Assembly (NCBI GenBank): GCA_030434245.1
Contig: JAUISX010000001.1
Location: 186,001-250,000, forward strand
Direction: 5' to 3'
From: Porphyromonadaceae bacterium W3.11
GTDB lineage: Bacteria > Bacteroidota > Bacteroidia > Bacteroidales > Porphyromonadaceae
Length of the DNA stretch: 64,000 nt
Each line of letters opens with the position of its first letter. Within the stretch, counting starts at the first letter, position 1. A program made the translations under genes and the position numbers. Below, one piece after another: positions 57,771 to 64,000 of this stretch. A model generated the notes under the pieces. The model was not told where the DNA came from and searched no databases. It saw nothing but the letters and a program-made list of their open reading frames with translations.

Positions 57771-59159
57771 ATGAAACACTATTTACTTCTTTTCTCCTTG
57801 CTATTTTTTAGCATTCAATCTCTTGCTCAGACACCTATTATAGGGAGTTGGGAAGGGCAATTAAGTATTACTCCTGCTTATCGTCTTAGGCTGGTAATTC
57901 ATATTACGGAAGAGGCGGAAAAGCTATCTGCCACTATGGATAGTCCTGATCAAGGAGCGTCAGGAATACCTATAGATGATATTACGTTTGCGAATAAGAC
58001 GCTAACGTTCACATCCAAGATGTTACAAATAAAATATGAAGGAGTGCTAGAAGATGAAAAAGTCAATGGCACATTTACACAACAAGGTTATACGTTCCCT
58101 CTCGTGTTAGAAAGAGTGGTAGAGAAACCAGAAGAGCCTACCAATACCCTGCCATACGACTCAGAAGATATCTCGGTAACCAATACAGAATCGGGACTTA
58201 AAATTGCTGGAACAGTGACGAAACCTAAGCAGAAAGGACTATATCCAGCTGTAGTGCTCATAGCGGGCAGTGGTCCTATGAATAGGAATAGCCAAGTAAT
58301 GCATCACAAACCTTTTGCAGATATTGCTGACTTTCTTACAAGAGAAGGTATCGTAGTCCTACGTTTTGATAAAAGAGGAATTGGGCAAAGCGAGGGGGAC
58401 TTTGGAAGTGCAACGTTCAAGGAGTTCGCCTCAGATGCTATAGCGATGGTGGAATATCTGAAAGAACAGAACTTTGTGGATCAAAACCAATTGGGTATCA
58501 TTGGTCATAGTGAAGGAGGAATTATATCCCAAATTATTGGTGAAGAAAGGCCTGAATTAATAGACTTCATCGTATTACTGGCCTCTCCTGGCACCCCAAC
58601 AATAGATATATTGGTCCATCAAAATATGTCGGTTCTTAAAGATTATATTGAAGAGGAAAAAATAGACGAACTAAGGAGCGGCTGTCATAATCTATTTGAA
58701 ATGGTGGCGTCAAAAAATGCAACTAGAGAAAGTGATTCACTCCATCTCGTGGCATTTAATGAAAAAGTACTATCCTTAACAAAACCTGAATATAAGCTTG
58801 CAGTAGCTCAGACAATCAATAATCCAAAAAATATTCAGAGGAACTTGACTGCGTACCGCACACCCTACTTCCAGGAGTTTCTCAAGTTCATACCCTCTGA
58901 ACATCTCAAGAAGGTTACTTGTCCAGTATTAGCTATCAATGGACAAAAGGACACTCAAGTCCTTTCAGAAGACAACCTTAGAGCGATTGAAAACGCGTTA
59001 GGAAAGAGCGTCGTAATCAAAGAATTCCCTACTCTTAATCACCTTTTCATCCCATCCGAAACTGGTGATGTCACGGAATATTCGACACTAGAGGGTACTT
59101 TTTCGAAAGATGTACTCACTTTTATCTCCGACTGGGTTAAAGAAAGACACAGCCTATAG
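57771..59159 (+). CDS. exported alpha/beta hydrolase
   Basis: 462 residues. A signal peptide (MKHYLLLFSLLFFSIQSLAQ) precedes a small beta domain (25-125) and an alpha/beta hydrolase: oxyanion region IAGSGPMNRNSQ, nucleophile elbow GHSEGG (near 245), acid in AINGQKDTQV, and His in FPTLNHLF. An esterase or peptidase of the periplasm; substrate unknown. It follows the HU/LysM gene by 11 bases. Confidence 0.88.
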   Translation: MKHYLLLFSLLFFSIQSLAQTPIIGSWEGQLSITPAYRLRLVIHITEEAEKLSATMDSPDQGASGIPIDDITFANKTLTFTSKMLQIKYEGVLEDEKVNGTFTQQGYTFPLVLERVVEKPEEPTNTLPYDSEDISVTNTESGLKIAGTVTKPKQKGLYPAVVLIAGSGPMNRNSQVMHHKPFADIADFLTREGIVVLRFDKRGIGQSEGDFGSATFKEFASDAIAMVEYLKEQNFVDQNQLGIIGHSEGGIISQIIGEERPELIDFIVLLASPGTPTIDILVHQNMSVLKDYIEEEKIDELRSGCHNLFEMVASKNATRESDSLHLVAFNEKVLSLTKPEYKLAVAQTINNPKNIQRNLTAYRTPYFQEFLKFIPSEHLKKVTCPVLAINGQKDTQVLSEDNLRAIENALGKSVVIKEFPTLNHLFIPSETGDVTEYSTLEGTFSKDVLTFISDWVKERHSL

Positions 59160-59225
59160 GTAAAAACAATCTTTAGCTTAGAGTTGTTAGGATAAAAAGA
59201 GTTCCAAACGTTTAAATGTAAAAAT

Positions 59226-60107
59226 ATGAAAGGAAAAAGAAAAGCAACTCAAGTTGTTCGTGGACAAAATGCTGTAGACGGTGCTGGAGTACACCTACGT
59301 CGAGTATTAGGAAATAGGACTGTAGAATCCTTTGATCCATTCTTAATGTTAGATGGATTTGATTCTAAAGATCCAAATGACTACATAAAGGGCTTTCCAT
59401 GGCACCCTCACAGAGGGATTGAGACCGTAACCTATCTAGTATCAGGTGAGATGGAGCATGGTGACAGTCTGGGGAACAAAGGAACAATCAAGGATCACGG
59501 ATGTCAATGGATGACCGCTGGATCGGGTATTATTCACCAAGAAATGCCTAAAGCTTCGGAACGGATGCTAGGAGCTCAACTTTGGGTAAACCTCCCAAAG
59601 AAAGATAAGATGACAGAACCTAGTTACGGTGACATCAAGTCAGAAGATATCCCAGTCGTTAATGAGGAAAATGCAACCATTAGTATTCTTTCGGGTAATT
59701 ACAAGGGAACCAAAGGTGGGTTTATACCAAAGTATGTTGATGTCACCTACTTTGATGTAGATCTAAAGCCTAATCAAGTATGGGAATATGATGGTATATC
59801 TAACAACCAGACCTTATTCACCTATCTTCTTGATGGCACCATGGCTGTCAATGATGACCTTGATGACTTTGAGAGGAGAGGATGTGCAGTGCTATTCACC
59901 ACATCTAATAGTGATGAATCTCAGCATGACACTCTTGTGGTTAAGGCTGGTGAGGAAGGTGCTCGCTTTCTTTTATTAGCAGCTAAGCCTCTAAAAGAGC
60001 CTGTTTCATGGGGTGGACCAATCGTGATGAACACCAAAGAAGAATTAGACCTTGCTTTTATGGAACTAGATGATGATACTTTCATCAAACACAAAATCAG
60101 CAAGTAA
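59226..60107 (+). CDS. pirin family protein
   Basis: Bicupin of 293 residues. Metal-binding HPHRGIETVTYLVSGEMEHG (near 59) and TAGSGIIHQEMP match classical pirin, and the C-terminal cupin is present. Longer than the pirin at 2758-3465 and of a different subgroup. Ends at a shared bidirectional terminator. Confidence 0.92.
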   Translation: MKGKRKATQVVRGQNAVDGAGVHLRRVLGNRTVESFDPFLMLDGFDSKDPNDYIKGFPWHPHRGIETVTYLVSGEMEHGDSLGNKGTIKDHGCQWMTAGSGIIHQEMPKASERMLGAQLWVNLPKKDKMTEPSYGDIKSEDIPVVNEENATISILSGNYKGTKGGFIPKYVDVTYFDVDLKPNQVWEYDGISNNQTLFTYLLDGTMAVNDDLDDFERRGCAVLFTTSNSDESQHDTLVVKAGEEGARFLLLAAKPLKEPVSWGGPIVMNTKEELDLAFMELDDDTFIKHKISK

Positions 60108-60127
60108 CTAAAGATTCATTGAAATAA

Positions 60128-60170
60128 AGAAAGGAGGCAAACACGTAAAATTCGTGTTTGCCTCCTTTCT
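60128..60170. terminator. bidirectional terminator between pirin and metallophosphatase genes
   Basis: AAAGGAGGCAAACACG and CGTGTTTGCCTCCTTT form a perfect stem extended to 18 pairs, loop TAAAATT. It lies between two convergent genes and can serve both. Confidence 0.88.
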
Positions 60171-60200
60171 ATCAAATAAGAAAAACGAATTAAATGCTTT

Positions 60201-60218
60201 TTTATCGGACACCAATAT
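60201..60218. repeat. single end of the GTGTCCGATAAA element
   Basis: TTTATCGGACACCAATAT matches the right end of the MITE at 38213-38231. It abuts the stop codon of the metallophosphatase gene; no other end was found nearby. Confidence 0.4.
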
Positions 60219-60220
60219 TC

Positions 60221-61162
60221 TTAGATAGTGAAGTGATAGAGTTCATTTCCTTCTTTATCCAGGAGGTACATTGTTAGCTGGCCCGACTTATAAGAGATGA
60301 AGCCAAACCCAGTTTCGGGGCTACAGAATTGGGTGCCATCTATAGCCTTTACTTTCCGAGATTTAGATCCAGACGATAGTACCACAAAGTTGGTTTTCAC
60401 ATCAGGCTTTACAATGTGCTGATGATTATGGATATGCCCACAGACGTAGAGATCTACGCTATACTTCTGCAGGAGAGGAAGGACATACCGCTGCATATCA
60501 GACCTTTCAGATTCATCCTTAGATGTATCAGCAAAGATAGGATGGTGTCCCACAACGATCTTACGATCAGCTGTGCTCTCGCGAAGTACCTTTTCTAGCC
60601 ATTGTAGCTGTGCTTCACGGCTCTGCTCACTAGCATCGGAATACTTCTTCTTCGTCCTGTACTTCTCTATCAGGGGCGGTGTGTCAAGAACAAAGATATC
60701 AAGCGTGTGTGTCTCATCAGTTTTATAGCTCAGCTTATAATAGCGAGCAGGCATCTGCCAGCGACGGCTGACCTTAGAGTAGTCTATCAATGCCTGCACA
60801 TTACCCCTATATTCGTGGTTTCCTACTACTGGATACCATGGTATCTGTAGTTCGGGATGGCTATAAACGAGCTCAAAATTAGTCAACCAAAGAGGATCGG
60901 AAGAGCTCTCGACGCCTATATAATGGAAGGTGTCACCGAGTGCTAACACAAATTCAGCATCGCCTTCGTCTGCAAGCTCACCCATAGCGTGTGCTACTGT
61001 TTTCTGATCGTAGTAGCCATTTCGTCCGAGATCGGTAGCAAGAATAAAGTTAAATCCATCGTCACACGCCTTGGCAATTTCCTCACGTGAAAGTTGAGCC
61101 CAGCTTATGCTCGGGATAAGCAGTAGTAGAAAGAGTAATGATAGTTGATTTAGTCTTTTCAT
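60221..61162 (-). CDS. exported metallophosphoesterase (purple acid phosphatase type)
   Basis: 313 residues, with signal peptide MKRLNQLSLLFLLLLIPSIS. Metal-binding motifs: ATDLGRNGYYD, ALGDTFHYIG, PVVGNHEYRGN, VGHHPIFAD, and CGHIHNHQ, as in tartrate-resistant acid phosphatases. It would free phosphate from organic esters in the periplasm. It lies 55 bases after a TonB receptor on the same strand, so uptake of a phosphorylated compound is a fair guess. Confidence 0.9.
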   Translation of the reverse strand: MKRLNQLSLLFLLLLIPSISWAQLSREEIAKACDDGFNFILATDLGRNGYYDQKTVAHAMGELADEGDAEFVLALGDTFHYIGVESSSDPLWLTNFELVYSHPELQIPWYPVVGNHEYRGNVQALIDYSKVSRRWQMPARYYKLSYKTDETHTLDIFVLDTPPLIEKYRTKKKYSDASEQSREAQLQWLEKVLRESTADRKIVVGHHPIFADTSKDESERSDMQRYVLPLLQKYSVDLYVCGHIHNHQHIVKPDVKTNFVVLSSGSKSRKVKAIDGTQFCSPETGFGFISYKSGQLTMYLLDKEGNELYHFTI

Positions 61163-61217
61163 ATTTTCTTATGGTTTTAAGGGTGTACCGATGTGGTCGC
61201 ACCAGTTATCAAATAAT

Positions 61218-64000
61218 TTAGAGATTGAATCTTAGTCCAGCCTTGAATGTAGGCTTATAAAACTCGAGTTGCATTAGCCTATCTTTCTGACCTTGGTAGT
61301 AGAAGAGAGGTGTATTCAGTAGGTTATTGCAATCAACGAAGAGCTGTAGCTTTTTTCCAAATTTGTAGCTAGCATTGAAGTCTAGGAATGTCTGAGCACC
61401 GTAATACGCATCTTCGAAGGCCTCAGATCCGAGCTCGTCAAGATAAGCAGCAGCGAAATTGAATGAGATACGTGCAGTAAGCTTCTTATCTTCGTACGCC
61501 AAGGAGGCATTTCCAGTATGTGGTGCAGAACCAGGGAGTGCTACATCTGTACGCTCATCACCATCTTCGGTCGTAATACCTTTAGCGGCTGAATGTGTAT
61601 AGGTATAATTGAGATAGATGGAGAAGCGACGTAGAAACGTCGAAGAAAGGAAGTCAAGCTGACGATTGAAGGAGATTTCTACACCATACAGATCTACTTT
61701 ACTACCATTTCGGTAAGTGCTATACTCCCACCGCTCACCATCTGGGATAGGATTAGACATCTGTGGAAATTCCTCAGCAAAGCTCTCTTTAGTGTAACCC
61801 TTTGTACGATATTTATAGATGAAGTCATTCATCTTTTTGTAAAAGAGACCAACTGAGAAAGAGCCTACATTGCCTGGATAGTAGGAGGCGATGATATCGA
61901 AGTTATGTGCGTAAGTACTCTTCAACTCTGCATTACCGCTCTGAATCTTTGTATCTGAGGTTCCAATATTTAGATAGGGAACGAGCCAGTAATAATTTGG
62001 TCGTGCTATAGAGGTAGAGTAAGCAGCACGAAGCACGAGTGGCTTCATGGGCTGGTAGCGGAAGGTAAGATTAGGAAAGAAATTAGTGTAATTGTACGTA
62101 TCCTCCTGGTCAGGACCTTTCTCGTCATCTATCAGAGTATGTCCAAGATATTTGACTGTAGTATGTTCCATCCGTAAGCCCGCAATAATGAGCAGGTCTT
62201 CATTGATATTTTGATCCCAACGCAGATAGGCGGCATAGATATTTTCAGTTGCTTCATAGTTCTTAGTCCAGTACTCTTCGAGAACGTCCTCACGCTCATA
62301 TTTTGAGCTATTATTAAGATCCATCCCACCAAGATACTTATTACTGACAAAGGCTCCTGGTGTGTAGCCCTTGCTATTAAGGAACTTCGTATCATCCCAG
62401 TTGACCTGCTTGAGATTAGCAAACTTAAGGTCTCCCTCAATCGGCTCATACTCATTGTAGCTATTGTTCCTATCTTTATTCTTGATACTCAACTTTGCTC
62501 CTAATCTTAAACGCCCTTTCTGTTGGTCAATGATGCTAAGTGGTACCCTAAAGTTAGCAGCTGCACCATACTGATTTTCGTACGTCATCTGCTCCTCCTC
62601 AGATATAGTCTTAGACTTGAAGTCATCTAAATTAGCACTGATATCAATGAGCTTAGGGTAAACCCCATCAGAGAGATCCTGCCCTGCTATCACATCTTTG
62701 GCACGCATCACGAAGTAGCGTTCATTAGGTCGATGTTCAGAAGCACGTGAGTAGGAACCTTTCCAGTCAAGCTCAACGTTACTACCAAGTAAGTGCTCTC
62801 CCCCAAGTGTGATATCATATATTCTTTGGTCTTCAAGACGTCGATTTTTATTGCGGTTACTGTCGATACCGCCCTTGGTCTCGCGATCTATACGCCCCTC
62901 GAAAAGTCCTCCACCTATAGGCTTCATCTTATTCATACGAAAGCGATAGCGATTCTCTCGATCATCACGCCAAGTCGCTAGTGTCTTAAGGTAGAGTGTC
63001 TGATTCTTATTGAACTGGTAATCAAAGTTAAGAGAAGCACTACGGCGAATACGCTGCACGTCATACTTACGAATCTGGAAGTCCTCCATGTACACTTCGC
63101 CATCTTTTTCGACCCATGCTGCTTCGATATTGTCGGAGCCATAGTCTCTATTATGATAGGAGAGGGAAAAGACCATCCCAAGCTGGTCATTAACGAAGCG
63201 ATTCCCATAGGTAAAGTCCATCTTCCCAGTACCTGTATTACGAATAGGATTGTATCCTCCAGAGATAGAGCCTGAGATCCGTTGATGACGTGGGGCTACT
63301 TTAGTCACTAGATTGACAGACCCACCTATCGCATCGGCCTCCATGTCAGGTAGAAGTGTTTTGTTCACTTCGATCATGGAGATCAAGTCACATGGGATGA
63401 GGTCCATCTGGACGTTTCGATTATCGCCCTCAGCACTAGGGATACGGCCGCCATTAAGTGTCACAGAGTTCAGGTTCGATGCGAGACCACGAAGTACTAT
63501 ATTACGTGCTTCGCCTTGATCATTTTGCATGGTGATCCCTGGAATACGCTTAAGAGCATCACCGACATTGGAATCAGGAAATCGACCAATGTGATCGGCA
63601 GATACCATATTAGTGATATTGGTATTGCTACGCTCAGTATTAAGTGCACGAGCCTGACCTTTGGCCAGCTCACCGATGACGACTACTTCACCAGTAGTAA
63701 ATACTTTGTCCTTAAGCATAACGTGTATATCCGTTGCTTTGCCTCTCTCCACAGTGACGCTCTTGGTGAAGGTCTCGAAGCCGATATAGTCAACCGTCAG
63801 TGTATAGGTGCCTACTGGCACGGCGAGGAAGACAAATTGTCCATTTAGATCTGCTACAGTATAGCGATTTTCTCTATCCAGTCTGAGTACAGCACCAGGC
63901 AGTACGCCACCAGACTGGTCTACAACCACACCCGATATGTTGCCCGTGGGCACATTGGTTTCATTGTCTTTTGTCAGGTTCTTGTCACCCTCAGCGAAGG
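61218..64000 (-). CDS. TonB-dependent receptor (5' end outside window)
   Basis: At least 911 residues, frame open to the window edge. A CarboxypepD_reg domain (GNISGVVVDQSGGVLPGAVL on), a plug (RIPGITMQNDQ, then LRGLASNLNSVTLNGGRIPS, and NKTLLPDMEADAIGGSVNLVTK) and a large barrel ending LEFYKPTFKAGLRFNL. The plug type is that of the TonB-Xanth-Caul-like group. The substrate is not known; the downstream acid phosphatase hints at a phosphorylated one. Confidence 0.9.
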   Translation of the reverse strand, partial: FAEGDKNLTKDNETNVPTGNISGVVVDQSGGVLPGAVLRLDRENRYTVADLNGQFVFLAVPVGTYTLTVDYIGFETFTKSVTVERGKATDIHVMLKDKVFTTGEVVVIGELAKGQARALNTERSNTNITNMVSADHIGRFPDSNVGDALKRIPGITMQNDQGEARNIVLRGLASNLNSVTLNGGRIPSAEGDNRNVQMDLIPCDLISMIEVNKTLLPDMEADAIGGSVNLVTKVAPRHQRISGSISGGYNPIRNTGTGKMDFTYGNRFVNDQLGMVFSLSYHNRDYGSDNIEAAWVEKDGEVYMEDFQIRKYDVQRIRRSASLNFDYQFNKNQTLYLKTLATWRDDRENRYRFRMNKMKPIGGGLFEGRIDRETKGGIDSNRNKNRRLEDQRIYDITLGGEHLLGSNVELDWKGSYSRASEHRPNERYFVMRAKDVIAGQDLSDGVYPKLIDISANLDDFKSKTISEEEQMTYENQYGAAANFRVPLSIIDQQKGRLRLGAKLSIKNKDRNNSYNEYEPIEGDLKFANLKQVNWDDTKFLNSKGYTPGAFVSNKYLGGMDLNNSSKYEREDVLEEYWTKNYEATENIYAAYLRWDQNINEDLLIIAGLRMEHTTVKYLGHTLIDDEKGPDQEDTYNYTNFFPNLTFRYQPMKPLVLRAAYSTSIARPNYYWLVPYLNIGTSDTKIQSGNAELKSTYAHNFDIIASYYPGNVGSFSVGLFYKKMNDFIYKYRTKGYTKESFAEEFPQMSNPIPDGERWEYSTYRNGSKVDLYGVEISFNRQLDFLSSTFLRRFSIYLNYTYTHSAAKGITTEDGDERTDVALPGSAPHTGNASLAYEDKKLTARISFNFAAAYLDELGSEAFEDAYYGAQTFLDFNASYKFGKKLQLFVDCNNLLNTPLFYYQGQKDRLMQLEFYKPTFKAGLRFNL

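Noticed and set aside
1-64000. CRISPR arrays, rRNA and tRNA genes
   Set aside because: No regular spacer-repeat pattern and no rRNA or tRNA-like segments were seen by eye; a tRNA or covariance search would be needed to exclude small RNAs fully.

Overview
The window reads as a chromosome segment of a low-to-mid GC anaerobic member of the Bacteroidota, most like the Porphyromonadaceae (genus Porphyromonas is my best guess, not proven). The grounds are Bacteroidota-type promoter elements (TAnnTTTG, one with an upstream TTTG), SusC/OMP_b-brl-type outer-membrane barrels with CarboxypepD_reg-like N-termini, an HU-TM-LysM protein behind rimO, a DUF4099/DUF3945 conjugative-element gene, rubrerythrin plus FprA oxygen defence, and the citrulline/ornithine breakdown set rocD-ctlX-pruA. 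No rRNA, tRNA or CRISPR array was recognised.

Layout. 0-3.5 kb: C-terminal end of an AddB-like nuclease, lipB, a small yjdJ/yjdI-like pair and a pirin. 4.2-8.6 kb: tilS, ftsE, lysC and menA on the + strand. 8.6-21.9 kb, mostly on the - strand: AlkD-like repair protein, fhs, an IMPACT-family protein, a HAD hydrolase, rubrerythrin, sufS, rsmE, two paralogue-like unknown genes, nagB, an FprA flavo-diiron protein, lgt and a small barrel protein.

21.9-34 kb is the accessory island and the most interesting part. I read it as a RiPP (ribosomally made, modified peptide) locus. It holds a 54-residue precursor with a double-glycine leader that is below usual gene-calling length (28697-28861). Eleven bases upstream lies a B12-binding-type radical SAM maturase. 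The locus also has a C39-peptidase ABC exporter coupled to a very short HlyD-like partner, two outer-membrane proteins, and a decayed VKOR/thioredoxin gene. A divergent histidine kinase/response regulator pair is preceded by three 12-bp iterons. The likely logic is: the kinase/regulator senses a signal and controls the locus, the rSAM enzyme modifies the peptide, and the C39 transporter cuts at GG and exports it.

34-38.8 kb is a rearranged scar. A DUF4099/DUF3945 gene is cut short and fused to the antisense 5' end of a second C39 transporter gene, whose operon partner (a second outer-membrane barrel) survives beside it. Then come a TetR regulator, a 145-bp MITE-like element and a more decayed second copy of the DUF gene.

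38.9-64 kb returns to ordinary chromosome: a zinc metallopeptidase, rocD-ctlX-pruA, maeB, rpsP, a Na/Pi cotransporter with PhoU tail, hflX, nspC-ftsY-rimO-HU/LysM, an alpha/beta hydrolase, a second pirin, and a TonB receptor with a metallophosphatase cut by the window end. Three long gene-free gaps (3.7, 17.7 and 52.5 kb), and more weakly a fourth site at 38.7 kb, carry copies of one dispersed intergenic repeat.
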